A stretch of 21,501 nucleotides of DNA from an uncultured Muribaculaceae bacterium (GTDB taxonomy: Bacteria > Bacteroidota > Bacteroidia > Bacteroidales > Muribaculaceae). Location of the stretch: NCBI GenBank assembly GCA_910584905.1, contig CAJUCQ010000041.1, positions 1 to 21,501 on the forward strand, in the 5' to 3' direction. The translations under genes and the position numbers were made by a program. Under the pieces are notes generated by a model. That model had not been told where the DNA came from, did not search any database, and saw only the letters and a list, made by a program, of their open reading frames with translations. This document shows, one piece after another, positions 1 through 8,064 of this stretch (positions within the stretch are counted from its first letter, which is position 1; every line of letters begins with the position of its first letter).

Positions 1-1
1 C

Positions 2-40
2 ATGGTTATCTATGTTTTGTCGCAAAAGCAAAGTAACCAT
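2..40. repeat. Imperfect hairpin at the window's left edge
   Basis: ATGGTTA at 2-8 is the exact reverse complement of TAACCAT at 34-40. Inside it TTTTG and CAAAA flank a TCG loop, so the whole segment can fold into one interrupted stem. It lies immediately before a terminator-like hairpin. One plus-strand frame entering from the left edge stops at 34-36 and another at 42-44, so the segment may include the 3' end of a gene that lies mostly outside the window. Neither frame is long enough to identify. Confidence 0.35.
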
Positions 41-80
41 TTAGGGCTGACTCCTGCAATAGGTGCCAGCCCTAATTTTT
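41..80 (+). terminator. Rho-independent terminator of an upstream plus-strand gene
   Basis: TTAGGGCTG at 41-49 pairs perfectly with CAGCCCTAA at 67-75. The inner bases extend the stem (CCT/AGG) and five T residues follow at 76-80. The T run is on the plus strand, so it would end a transcript entering from left of the window. It faces the 3' end of the minus-strand OmpA-domain gene, so the two transcription units converge here. Confidence 0.65.
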
Positions 81-131
81 CATCCGCTCAAAAAATGTTT
101 AGCGGACAGTAATAAAAAAGTATATCGCTGA

Positions 132-731
132 CTACTTCGTCAGATGCTTGATGTAGGCGATTGTCGGCACAAAAAATATCTCCACGCGCCGGTTGGCGGC
201 GCGGCTCTTGACCGTGGCGTTTCCTCCGACGGGTTCGTCGCGTCCGATGCCGTAGGGAATAAGGTTCACCTCACGCCCGGCGGCGGAGTTGAAATAATCG
301 TCTATGGCGTTGGCCCGGTCGGAGGTGAGTTCGTCGGAATACTGTTCGTCGCCGGTGTCGTCGGAATGCACGGCCACAAGCACCTTGAACTGCTCGCGGT
401 GCGACACATAGCGCGTGAGCGATTCGAGCACACGACGCCCCTCCGGCGACACCTCGCGCGAATTGGCCCTGAAGAGGTCGGCAGCAGGGATGGTCACGCA
501 CACGACCTCGCCGTCGCGGTCGAGAGTAGCGCGGAATTTGCGGTCGGCGAGCTTGCGCCTCAGCTCCGTCATGGCCTTGCGCACGTGAGCGGCCTTCTTG
601 GCAGCGATGCGCGGGTAGGCGATATTCTCCTCAAGGGTCATTGACATTTCGTCGACGACTTCAGGAGCGGCGGACGCGGCAGGGAGCGTCGCCGACAGGC
701 ATAAGAGAATCAGACTGAAGATTTTTTTCAT
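132..731 (-). CDS. OmpA-family peptidoglycan-binding protein
   Basis: A 199-residue secreted protein. Residues 1-21 form a signal peptide (KK, a hydrophobic core, cleavage near ASA/A). Residues about 75-190 form an OmpA C-terminal domain, which in this family binds the diaminopimelate of peptidoglycan non-covalently. Visible family features are the S-D-D-T-G segment at 123-127, the T-S-D-R-A segment with Arg139, and the closing N-R-R-V-E-I at 180-185. Asp124 or Asp125 and Arg139 would be the ligand-binding pair. There is no beta-barrel and no convincing lipobox, so it is probably a periplasmic or loosely membrane-associated wall-binding protein. It is the last gene of the long minus-strand run and starts 9 bases after the small acidic gene. 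Domain assignment is confident; the precise role is unknown. Confidence 0.85.
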   Translation of the reverse strand: MKKIFSLILLCLSATLPAASAAPEVVDEMSMTLEENIAYPRIAAKKAAHVRKAMTELRRKLADRKFRATLDRDGEVVCVTIPAADLFRANSREVSPEGRRVLESLTRYVSHREQFKVLVAVHSDDTGDEQYSDELTSDRANAIDDYFNSAAGREVNLIPYGIGRDEPVGGNATVKSRAANRRVEIFFVPTIAYIKHLTK

Positions 732-740
732 AGTCTCGCA

Positions 741-1049
741 TCAGATGAGCGAAAGCTCGTAGGCATATTCGCCGCGGACGAGAGCGGGGATGTCGCCGAG
801 GTCGATTCTCGAGGATTTGTCTTTCTTGATAAAGCGAGTGACGAATGCCGCCGTAGCCTTGATTTCTTCCTCGTCGTCGACGTCGCCCGAACCCGAAGCA
901 TCGGGGTCGAGGTCGCCGTTTTCCTCGTAATGGTCGAAAATAAGGTCGAGCACCTCAAGGAGGTCGTCGTCGGTGTATTTTTCCGGGCTTTCGCCGGTGA
1001 GCGCCGCACGCATTGCGGCGATTGCTTCGTTTTCGTTAAATTCTTTCAT
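741..1049 (-). CDS. Small acidic conserved protein of unknown function
   Basis: A 102-residue, strongly acidic protein. I place the start at the ATG at 1049; a TTG two codons upstream is less likely. No named family is recognised. The N-terminal third looks helical. The middle holds a D/E-rich stretch (about residues 50-65, with D-V-D-D-E-E-E), followed by a more basic helical part with I-K-K-D-K. There is no signal peptide and no membrane segment, so it should be cytosolic. It lies 20 bases after rimM and 9 bases before the OmpA-domain gene, consistent with co-transcription. Acidic composition beside a ribosome maturation factor might suggest binding to a basic partner, but that is only a guess. 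Confidence 0.7.
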   Translation of the reverse strand: MKEFNENEAIAAMRAALTGESPEKYTDDDLLEVLDLIFDHYEENGDLDPDASGSGDVDDEEEIKATAAFVTRFIKKDKSSRIDLGDIPALVRGEYAYELSLI

Positions 1050-1069
1050 GGCCAAAATATATTTATGAT

Positions 1070-1621
1070 TCAGAGGCCGAGAAGGCCTTCGGGGAGGTCC
1101 ATCGTTATTGTACGCGCCTCGGTGTCGAGGTCGGTTATAAATTCGTCGGCCACGGGGACGTAAGCCTCCGTGCCGCCGGGCCTGCCGACGATAAAGAGCA
1201 CATTTGCCGTCGAGTCCTCTATCCCCTCGATAGTCCCCGCCTTCGAGCCGTCGGGCAACAGGAGCGTAAACCCGGCGAGGTCGGCGGCATACAGCCCGTC
1301 GGCGTCGCCGACGGCCTCGGCTTCGTCGGGAGCGAGAGCCGAGGGCAGCTCGGCTGTAAGGGCATAGAAATCCTTGTTCGAGAGCGCCGCCACGGCTTTG
1401 TCGCTGTCAAAGCCATCGATGCTCGTCAGCACGCTTTCGCGTCCCTTGGGGCGCACGTCGCTCAGGAAGAAGGGCACGTTGATGCCGTCGACCTTGACTA
1501 TTATACACCTGAGCGCCTTGAGGTCGAGGGTGTCGTAGAGGAGCGTGGCCGAGATTTCGCCGCAGACGCCGTGAGGCTTGTTGAAGCGGCCGGCAAGCGT
1601 AAGATCGCTGTCTTTGATCAT
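1070..1621 (-). CDS. rimM: Ribosome maturation factor RimM
   Basis: A 183-residue protein matching RimM, which binds ribosomal protein S19 and helps mature the 3' (head) domain of 16S rRNA in the 30S subunit. The N-terminal RimM barrel shows the family's opening motif, here A-G-R-F-N-K-P-H-G-V-C-G-E-I at about residues 10-23. The C-terminal PRC-barrel half starts near residue 108 (L-Y-A-A-D-L-A-G-F-T) and includes I-V-G-R-P-G-G and Y-V-P-V. Its length is slightly above the usual 165-180. The start ATG overlaps the stop of the DUF4290 gene by ATGA, implying translational coupling. The organism's related genomes usually carry murA between these two genes; it is absent here. Confidence 0.93.
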   Translation of the reverse strand: MIKDSDLTLAGRFNKPHGVCGEISATLLYDTLDLKALRCIIVKVDGINVPFFLSDVRPKGRESVLTSIDGFDSDKAVAALSNKDFYALTAELPSALAPDEAEAVGDADGLYAADLAGFTLLLPDGSKAGTIEGIEDSTANVLFIVGRPGGTEAYVPVADEFITDLDTEARTITMDLPEGLLGL

Positions 1622-2214
1622 TTTTTCTTTCGCTTCTTGCCCGCGGGCTGGGGAGCCTGCGCTTTGTATTCGGCCAGGACCATCGCCCCGCGGGGCACGT
1701 TGATAGCCCCTTTCGAGAGATAGTGCAGGTCATTGAAGATGCGTTCGTCGTCAGAGCCGTCGCGGTCGATTGCCAGACGCGATTTCTTCATCTGGCTTGC
1801 GATAAGATACACAAGCTCCGTGCGCTCGGGTCCTTCGGGCATTTCGGCGGCTTTGGCTATCATTTCCTCGATTATCGAGCCGTAATGGCGGAAAGTTATT
1901 TTGGCGTGGCCGGGGAGAGGCATGGGCTCGGGGCGCCCCTCGAACGTTTCCGGCCGCACCGGCTCGAAGGGCACGTCGACGTCGAGGCGGAAATCACTCA
2001 TGATGAAGAGGTGGTCCCAAAGCTTGCGGAGATATCCTTCGCGGTCGGTGGTATTGTTGGGGAAAAGCGCCGTCATGGCGCGCACGATGGCACCGGCGCA
2101 GGCCGTGCGCGCTGCGCGGTCCTCGATGGTCAGACAGTGGTCGACCATTTGCTGGATGTTGCGCCCGTATTCGGGGAGAATGAGTTTCTTGAGGTGGTTG
2201 GTGTATGTGAGCAT
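1618..2214 (-). CDS. DUF4290 family protein
   Basis: A 198-residue protein recognised as the Bacteroidetes-specific DUF4290 family, whose function is not established. Its N-terminal part (L-P-E-Y-G-R-N-I-Q-Q-M-V-D-H, about residues 13-26) and the central W-D-H-L-F-I-M-S-D-F segment are typical. The fold looks mostly alpha-helical, without signal peptide or membrane segments, so it is cytosolic. The last seven residues are nearly all basic (K-K-R-K-K-K), which would fit contact with nucleic acid or ribosomes, though this is inference. It is translationally coupled to rimM through an ATGA overlap, which links it to ribosome biogenesis by context only. Confidence 0.85.
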   Translation of the reverse strand: MLTYTNHLKKLILPEYGRNIQQMVDHCLTIEDRAARTACAGAIVRAMTALFPNNTTDREGYLRKLWDHLFIMSDFRLDVDVPFEPVRPETFEGRPEPMPLPGHAKITFRHYGSIIEEMIAKAAEMPEGPERTELVYLIASQMKKSRLAIDRDGSDDERIFNDLHYLSKGAINVPRGAMVLAEYKAQAPQPAGKKRKKK

Positions 2215-2248
2215 ATCTTGGACAGAGGTTGGAGGTTAGGGCCGGAGC

Positions 2249-2995
2249 CTACGCCATGTATGATTTTTCGGCGGCGGCGAGCTTTTCGGGCGTCCCGATG
2301 TCGAACCAGCGGTAAGCCTCCGCAGGCTCGAAGCCGCGGATGTCAAGCTCGGCGCAGGAGTCGATATAGAAGGGCATCACGCCGAACGGCGCGCCCCCGA
2401 GCGCCCGCGAACGCGCGGCAAGCGCACGGCAGGCTCGCTCGCCGAGGATATGGACGCCGCCGAAGGCCTTGCGGTCGAGCCCTCCGGCGTCGAGGCCCGC
2501 GGGCCGCACCTCGCCGGATGAGCGATTTTCCCACCCGCGCATGCGCCCTGAAGCGTCGAAAAGCAGTTGACGCGAACTCTCGCGGCGGGCCACGAGGAGC
2601 GTGGCGTCTGCGCCCGAGGCCGCGTGGGCCGCAATCATTTCGCCGAGGTCGAAGTCGGTCAGGATGTCGGCGTTGTGCACCAGCAGCGGGCCGCTCCCGT
2701 CGCCGAGCACTTCGAGGGCGCGGGCCATTCCGCCGCCCGTGTCGAGCAGAAGCTCCGATTCGTCGCTGACGACGATGTCAAGCCCGAAATCGCGCGAACG
2801 GAGATAGTCGATGACCTGCGGCGCGAAATGATGCACGTTGACCGCCACGCGCCCTATCCCCGCGGTCGAGGCAAGCTTGGCGAGGACGCGCCCCAGCATA
2901 GGCTCGCCCCCTACGGGCACGAGCGCCTTGGGCCGGGAGAGCGTCCACGGCCGCAGACGCGTGCCGAGACCGGCGGCAAAGACGAGCGCGTTCAT
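2249..2995 (-). CDS. MurU-like sugar-1-phosphate nucleotidyltransferase
   Basis: A 248-residue NTP-transferase. The N-terminal signature is complete: A-A-G-L-G-T-R-L-R-P-W-T at 7-18, then R-P-K-A-L-V-P-V at 21-28, with Lys23 as the expected catalytic lysine. Asp residues in the H-N-A-D-I-L segment near residue 108 should bind the metal. The size and short C terminus fit MurU (N-acetylmuramate alpha-1-phosphate uridylyltransferase) better than longer glucose-1-phosphate enzymes. The upstream gene encodes an AmgK-like sugar kinase and the two overlap by ATGA. AmgK and MurU act in sequence to make UDP-MurNAc from recycled MurNAc, bypassing de novo synthesis. Substrate specificity is inferred from this pairing; another sugar phosphate is possible. 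Confidence 0.82.
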   Translation of the reverse strand: MNALVFAAGLGTRLRPWTLSRPKALVPVGGEPMLGRVLAKLASTAGIGRVAVNVHHFAPQVIDYLRSRDFGLDIVVSDESELLLDTGGGMARALEVLGDGSGPLLVHNADILTDFDLGEMIAAHAASGADATLLVARRESSRQLLFDASGRMRGWENRSSGEVRPAGLDAGGLDRKAFGGVHILGERACRALAARSRALGGAPFGVMPFYIDSCAELDIRGFEPAEAYRWFDIGTPEKLAAAEKSYMA

Positions 2996-4440
2996 CGGGC
3001 CTTGAATATCTGTTCGATGTTTTGTTCACGATGCACGAGCTCGACGTTGACGTTGTGGCAACGCCGCGCAATATGCTCGGCCGTGTGCTGGGCGCAGTAG
3101 ACCGAGCGATGACGCCCGCCCGTGCAGCCGAAGCACACCATAAGATTCGTGAACCCGCGCTCGACGTAGCGGTCCACGCTTGCGTCGACCATTGCGTACA
3201 CATGGTCGAGGTATTCGAGAATCTCGCCGTCATTCTCAAGAAATTCGATGACGTTGGCGTCGAGCCCCGTAAACTGCTTGTAGTGCTCGTACTTGCCGGG
3301 ATTGTTGATGGCGCGGCAGTCGAATACATAGCCGCCGCCGTTGCCCGTGGCGTCGTCGGGAATACCCTTTTTGTAAGCGAAACTCATCACCTTCACCGTC
3401 AGCGCGTGCTTGCCGGGAGCGTCGGCAAACTGCTTCATGTCCACAAGCCGGCGCAACACATCGTCGAGATACGGATACTCCGGATACGGGCGATCGAGAA
3501 GTTCGCGGAGGTTGGCGATGGCGAAAGGCACGCTTTGCATGAAGTGGGGCTTCTTCTCGAAATAGCCACGGAAGCCGTAAGCCCCGAGCACCTGAAGCGT
3601 GCGGAAAAGCACAAAGTGGCGCAGCTGCTCCATGAAGTAATCCTCGTCGATAGGCTGGTATTTGCGCAGGCTGCTGAGATATTCACCTATAAGCTCATGG
3701 CGCAGACTCGACGGGAAATTAGCCTTGGCTTGCCACAGGAACGAGGCCACGTCGTAGTAGAACGGCCCGCGGCGTCCGCCCTGAAAATCTATGAGCCACG
3801 GCTCGCCGTCCTTTATCATCACGTTGCGGCTCTGGAAGTCGCGATACATGAACGTGCCGCTCTGCGAGCGAAGGAGCACATTGGCGAGATTCTGGAAGTC
3901 GTCCTCAAGACGGTCTTCCTGAAATTCAAGGCCCGTGGCCTTCAGGAAACAGTATTTGAAGTAATTGAGGTCCCACAGAATCGAGCGCGAGTCGAAATGC
4001 GGCGTGGGATAGCACTTCGAGAAATCCATCCCGACGGCTCCGCCGAACTGCACGTCGGGCAGGAGACGCATCGTCTTGGCCAGCAGCTCCTTCTCCTCGG
4101 CCGAAAACGAGCGTGTAAGGCGTCCCTTCTCAATCTCCGAGAAAAGGAGGCGGTCGCCGAGGTCGTTCTGTATATAAGCCATCGAATCAGGAGCCACGGC
4201 CAGCACCTGAGGCACGGGCAGCCCCTTAGCCCCGAAGTGACCGGCCATATAGATGAATGCCTCGTTTTCCTCGCGGCAGGTGCCGAGAACCCCGACGATG
4301 CTGTCCTTCCCGGGCGAGGAAAGACGGAAGTAGCGGCGGTTGGAACCCGAGGAGGGAAGTTCCTCGACGCTTGCCACTTCCACACCGGTGTGCTCAAGAT
4401 ATAATTGCTTTAAGATGTCTGTTTCCATTTTAGAGTTCAT
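2992..4440 (-). CDS. AmgK-like sugar kinase fused to a RapZ C-terminal domain
   Basis: A 482-residue two-domain protein. Residues 1 to about 325 form an aminoglycoside-phosphotransferase-type kinase: catalytic loop Y-R-D-F-Q-S-R-N at 199-206 (Asp201, Asn206) and metal-binding I-D-F-Q-G-G at 217-222 (Asp218). This resembles AmgK, the anomeric MurNAc/GlcNAc kinase. Residues about 347-478 match the C-terminal domain of RapZ: S-F-A-Y-K-K-G-I-P, V-F-D-C-R, T-G-L-D, and G-C-T-G-G-R-H-R-S-V-Y. In E. coli that domain senses glucosamine-6-phosphate and binds small RNAs. RapZ's N-terminal P-loop ATPase is missing. The gene is translationally coupled to the murU-like gene and lies 22 bases after recQ. 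An alternative ATG exists four codons in (4428). Kinase substrate and a regulatory role for the RapZ part are inferred. Confidence 0.85.
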   Translation of the reverse strand: MNSKMETDILKQLYLEHTGVEVASVEELPSSGSNRRYFRLSSPGKDSIVGVLGTCREENEAFIYMAGHFGAKGLPVPQVLAVAPDSMAYIQNDLGDRLLFSEIEKGRLTRSFSAEEKELLAKTMRLLPDVQFGGAVGMDFSKCYPTPHFDSRSILWDLNYFKYCFLKATGLEFQEDRLEDDFQNLANVLLRSQSGTFMYRDFQSRNVMIKDGEPWLIDFQGGRRGPFYYDVASFLWQAKANFPSSLRHELIGEYLSSLRKYQPIDEDYFMEQLRHFVLFRTLQVLGAYGFRGYFEKKPHFMQSVPFAIANLRELLDRPYPEYPYLDDVLRRLVDMKQFADAPGKHALTVKVMSFAYKKGIPDDATGNGGGYVFDCRAINNPGKYEHYKQFTGLDANVIEFLENDGEILEYLDHVYAMVDASVDRYVERGFTNLMVCFGCTGGRHRSVYCAQHTAEHIARRCHNVNVELVHREQNIEQIFKAR

Positions 4441-4462
4441 GTTTTACGGCGGTGGAATCCGT

Positions 4463-6643
4463 TCAGTTTCCCACCTCGGAAAGGAATTTTATGCGCATGA
4501 GCCTCACTTCTTCCTCGGAGAACGCCGGGCAAAGCTCGTCGTAGGCGAGCGAGATGCTGTCGCTCTCGCTTGTCTTGAAGTAGTCGAACACCTCGTCCTG
4601 ATCCTCGGGGTCCATGATGTCGTTGATATAATACGAAATGTTGATGCGCGTGCCGCTCATCACGATGGCCTCGATTTCGTCAAGGAGCTGGTCGAAGTCC
4701 ATGCCGTTGCTCTGGGCTATTTCCGCGAGGTCTATTTTGCGGTCGATGGCTTGGATGATGCTCACCTTGGGCTTGCTCTTGTTCGCCACCGAACGCACGC
4801 GCAGGTCCTCGGGGCGCTCAATTTCATTGTCGTCGACATAGGTGCGAATCACCTTCACAAACTCCTCGCCGTAGCGCTTGGCCTTGCCGGCGCCGACGCC
4901 CGGAATGCTCTGAAGCTCTTCGAGCGTGATGGGATAGGTCGTGGCCATAGCCTCGACCGAGGGGTCCTGAAAGATGATGTAGGGCGGGAGCTTGAGACTC
5001 CGGGCGAGCTTCTTGCGCAGGGCGCAAAGGATAGCGTAGAGCTGGGGGTCGGCCGCACAGCCCGCGCCGCCCTTGACGGGCACGTCGTCCTCGTCTTCGG
5101 TGAAGTCGGTGTCTTCTATCACCTTGAAGCTGCACGGCTTCTTCATGAAAGCCTTGCCCTTGGCGCTCAGGCGAAGGATGCCGAAGTTCTCCACTCCGCG
5201 TTCGATATAGCCGTCGAGCATGCCCTGACGCACGACCGTGGCAAGAAATTTCATATCGGAGCCTTCGCAGCATCCGAATACATCAAGCTCCTCATGGCGA
5301 TAGGAGCGGACGTCAGGCGTGGCTCGGCCGAGCATCACGTCGACAATATGTTCTGATTTAAATTTTTCCTTAAGGGCAGCGATTGTTTCCAAAGCTGCGA
5401 GTAACTCCTCTTTTGCTTCCACTTTCTTTTTCGTGTTAAGACAGTTGTCGCAGTTTCCACAGTTCTCATCAGCGAAAGACTCGCCGAAATAATGCAGCAG
5501 CGAACGCCTTCTGCATACGGCGCTTTCGGCGTAAGCCGCGGTCTCGACCAGAAGCTGACGGCCGATTTCCTGCTCGTTCACAGGCTTTGCCTGTATGAAC
5601 TTTTCCATTTTTTGGAGGTCCTTCCGGGCATAGAAGCACAGACACAGCCCCTCGCCGCCGTCGCGGCCGGCGCGGCCCGTCTCCTGATAGTAACCCTCAA
5701 GGCTCTTGGGGATGTCGTAGTGGATCACAAAGCGCACGTCGGGCTTGTCAATGCCCATTCCGAAGGCTATCGTGGCCACAATGACGTCCACTTGCTCCAG
5801 CAGGAAGGCGTCCTGATTGGCGTTTCGCGTGGCGCTGTCCATACCGGCATGGTAGGCAAGCGCCTTGATTTCGTTGACGGTCAGAAGCTCGGTCAGCTCC
5901 TCGACCTTTTTGCGCGAGAGGCAATATATGATTCCGCTCTTGCCAGGCCGCTGCTTGATAAAGCGGATGATGTCGCGGTCGATGTTGCGGGTCTTGAGCC
6001 GCACCTCATAATAGAGATTCGGGCGGTTGAACGACGACTTGAACACGTGCGCGTCGAGCATCCCGAGGTTCTTGCGGATGTCGTGCTGCACCTTAGGCGT
6101 CGCCGTCGCCGTCAGCGCTATCACGGGGCGCGGACCTATTTCGTTGATGATTGGCCTTATACGCCGGTATTCAGGACGGAAATCATGGCCCCACTCTGAG
6201 ATGCAATGGGCCTCGTCCACGGCGTAGAAGGATATGGAAACCGTTTTGAGAAATTCAATATTTTCTTCTTTCGTAAGCGATTCGGGGGCCACGTAGAGCA
6301 GCTTGGTCTGCCCCGACACGATGTCGCTCTTGACCTGCTCGATGGCGCTTTTCGTCAGCGACGAGTTCAGGAAATGGGCTATGTGGTCCGTTTCGCTGTA
6401 ATTGCGCATGGCGTCCACCTGATTTTTCATCAGGGCTATCAGCGGCGAGATGACGATGGCGGTGCCCTCGCTCATGAGCGCCGGGAGCTGATAGCACAGC
6501 GATTTGCCCCCGCCCGTAGGCATGATGACGAATGTGTCGTTGCCCGCGAGCAGACTGTCTATGATGGCTTCCTGATTGCCTTTGAAGGTGTCGAAGCCGA
6601 AGTAGCGCTTGAGCGCTTCGCTGATTCCGGGGGTGTGGGCCAT
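4463..6643 (-). CDS. recQ: ATP-dependent DNA helicase RecQ
   Basis: A 726-residue superfamily 2 DNA helicase unwinding 3' to 5' in recombination and repair. Domain order is clear. The N-terminal RecA lobe has Walker A (P-T-G-G-G-K-S, Lys47) and the D-E-A-H box followed by C-I-S-E-W-G-H-D, the RecQ aromatic-loop signature. The second RecA lobe has G-R-A-G-R-D-G. A zinc-binding RQC region follows (C-R-R-R-S-L-L-H-Y-F-G-E then C-G-N-C-D-N-C), then a winged helix, then an HRDC domain (Y-A-I-L-C-A-L-R-K-K to I-P-G-V-G-A-G-K-A-K-R-Y). About 130 further acidic residues form a C-terminal extension longer than in E. coli RecQ (about 610 residues). The gene starts 31 bases after clpX and probably shares its transcript. 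Confidence 0.96.
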   Translation of the reverse strand: MAHTPGISEALKRYFGFDTFKGNQEAIIDSLLAGNDTFVIMPTGGGKSLCYQLPALMSEGTAIVISPLIALMKNQVDAMRNYSETDHIAHFLNSSLTKSAIEQVKSDIVSGQTKLLYVAPESLTKEENIEFLKTVSISFYAVDEAHCISEWGHDFRPEYRRIRPIINEIGPRPVIALTATATPKVQHDIRKNLGMLDAHVFKSSFNRPNLYYEVRLKTRNIDRDIIRFIKQRPGKSGIIYCLSRKKVEELTELLTVNEIKALAYHAGMDSATRNANQDAFLLEQVDVIVATIAFGMGIDKPDVRFVIHYDIPKSLEGYYQETGRAGRDGGEGLCLCFYARKDLQKMEKFIQAKPVNEQEIGRQLLVETAAYAESAVCRRRSLLHYFGESFADENCGNCDNCLNTKKKVEAKEELLAALETIAALKEKFKSEHIVDVMLGRATPDVRSYRHEELDVFGCCEGSDMKFLATVVRQGMLDGYIERGVENFGILRLSAKGKAFMKKPCSFKVIEDTDFTEDEDDVPVKGGAGCAADPQLYAILCALRKKLARSLKLPPYIIFQDPSVEAMATTYPITLEELQSIPGVGAGKAKRYGEEFVKVIRTYVDDNEIERPEDLRVRSVANKSKPKVSIIQAIDRKIDLAEIAQSNGMDFDQLLDEIEAIVMSGTRINISYYINDIMDPEDQDEVFDYFKTSESDSISLAYDELCPAFSEEEVRLMRIKFLSEVGN

Positions 6644-6674
6644 GGCTGTTGAGGTGAGATAGGTGGTGGGGGGA

Positions 6675-7922
6675 TTACACCATTGCGGCCTCGAAGTTTG
6701 CCTTGCGGAGCGCTTCGACGGCGTAGGCTTTGGTGACGGTAAAAGTTTTTTTCTTCGTCGAGGGCACCGTGTACATCGGCTCCATCATGATTGTCTCGAC
6801 TATCGAGCGCAGTCCGCGGGCTCCGAGTTTGAATTCGATGGCCTTGTCAACGATATAGTCGAGGGCGTCGTCATCGAACGTAAGCTTCACACCGTCCATG
6901 CCGAAGAGTTTTTCGTACTGGCGTGTGATTGCGTTCTTAGGCTCGGTGAGGATGCGGCGCAGGGCGTCGCGGTCGAGAGGCACGAGGTGGGTCAGGATTG
7001 GCAGACGGCCTATGATTTCAGGGATAAGACCGAATTTTTTAAGGTCCTGAGGCGCCACGTAGCTCATCATGTCGTCGCGGTCGACGCGCTTTGCCGTCTT
7101 TTCGTCGGTGGCAAAACCCACGAAGCGCGAGTTGAGACGCTTGGCTATGGCGCTCTCAATGCCGTCGAATGCTCCGCCGCAGATGAAAAGGATGTTCTTC
7201 GTGTCCACGGGAATCATGCGCTGCTCGGGGTGCTTGCGACCGCCCTGCGGGGGCACATTCACAATCGACCCTTCGAGAAGCTTCAGGAGGCCCTGCTGCA
7301 CGCCCTCGCCGCTTACGTCGCGGGTAATCGAGGGATTGTCGCCCTTGCGGGCTATTTTGTCGATTTCGTCGATAAATACTATGCCGCGCTCGGCCCGTTC
7401 GACGTCGTAGTCGGCGGCCTGAAGCAGGCGGGTCAGGAGGCTCTCGATGTCCTCGCCGACGTAGCCGGCCTGCGTGAGCACCGTGGCGTCGACAATCGTG
7501 AAGGGCACGTCGAGGAGGCGGGCTATGGTGCGCGCTATGAGCGTTTTGCCCGTGCCCGTGGGCCCGACCATGACGATATTGCTTTTTTCGATTTCAACGT
7601 CGTCGTCGCCGACGTCCTGACGCAGACGCTTGTAGTGGTTGTAGACGGCAACGGCGAGATATTTCTTCGCCTGATCCTGTCCGATGACGTATTGGTCGAG
7701 ATATTCTTTTATCTTTTCGGGGGTGGGCACGGAGCCGTTGAACTTGCCGTGAGTGCCGCCGTCGGGCTTGTTGCCCGTTGATACTTCGTCCATTGCCGAA
7801 GCCACCATCCGGATACAGTCGGTGCAGATGATGGAGTCGGTGATGGGCGATTCCAGTAGTTGCACGCCGTCTGCGGCCGTGCGGCCGCAGAAATCGCATG
7901 CACGTGTTTTTTTCTTTGCCAT
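6675..7922 (-). CDS. clpX: ClpX, ATP-dependent unfoldase of the ClpXP protease
   Basis: A 415-residue AAA+ unfoldase that recognises tagged proteins and feeds them to ClpP. I choose the ATG at 7922 (M-A-K-K-K); the frame is open 18 codons further, but that part lacks family similarity. The N-terminal zinc finger has C-D-F-C at 9-12 and a second C-T-D-C pair. Walker A is G-P-T-G-T-G-K-T, the pore loop is G-Y-V-G, Walker B is F-I-D-E-I-D-K, and the R-K-H loop is present. The V-G-F tripeptide after L-N-S-R-F is the likely ClpP-docking loop (I-G-F in E. coli). It lies 142 bases downstream of clpP with no convincing promoter between them, so it is probably co-transcribed with clpP. recQ follows. 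Confidence 0.97.
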   Translation of the reverse strand: MAKKKTRACDFCGRTAADGVQLLESPITDSIICTDCIRMVASAMDEVSTGNKPDGGTHGKFNGSVPTPEKIKEYLDQYVIGQDQAKKYLAVAVYNHYKRLRQDVGDDDVEIEKSNIVMVGPTGTGKTLIARTIARLLDVPFTIVDATVLTQAGYVGEDIESLLTRLLQAADYDVERAERGIVFIDEIDKIARKGDNPSITRDVSGEGVQQGLLKLLEGSIVNVPPQGGRKHPEQRMIPVDTKNILFICGGAFDGIESAIAKRLNSRFVGFATDEKTAKRVDRDDMMSYVAPQDLKKFGLIPEIIGRLPILTHLVPLDRDALRRILTEPKNAITRQYEKLFGMDGVKLTFDDDALDYIVDKAIEFKLGARGLRSIVETIMMEPMYTVPSTKKKTFTVTKAYAVEALRKANFEAAMV

Positions 7923-8064
7923 TGCTTCTGTTCGGCGCGGAGTCTCCGTGGACGCCGGATGCCGTGGGGGAGTCAAAGATTAGAGGTGATTGGGCTTGCT
8001 TCGTTTCGCGGGTGGGGAGCGGTGCGCCGCGGCCGCAGGGGGGGCGCCGACGCCCGCCGCTTTA

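Noticed and set aside
692..731. Lipoprotein signal in the OmpA-domain protein (a cysteine at position 11)
   Set aside because: The residues before the cysteine are bulky leucines and it lies within the hydrophobic core; a normal signal-peptidase I site after A-S-A fits better.
3022..4404. Long plus-strand open frame (460 codons) opposite the kinase/RapZ gene
   Set aside because: It mirrors the codon pattern of the minus-strand gene, which has complete family motifs; the plus-strand product shows no recognisable domain. High GC content makes such antisense frames common here.
4340..5356. Plus-strand open frame (338 codons) opposite recQ and the kinase start
   Set aside because: Shadow of recQ, which has full helicase, RQC and HRDC motifs.
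7923..7976. Upstream start of clpX adding 18 residues
   Set aside because: The added residues (rich in P, T and R) have no family counterpart; M-A-K-K-K directly before the zinc finger is the normal ClpX beginning.
8042..8055. GC-rich hairpin GGGCG/CGCCC after the clpP stop as a terminator
   Set aside because: No T run on the minus strand follows it, and clpX lacks a convincing promoter of its own, so the two genes are more likely joined; it may only stabilise the message.
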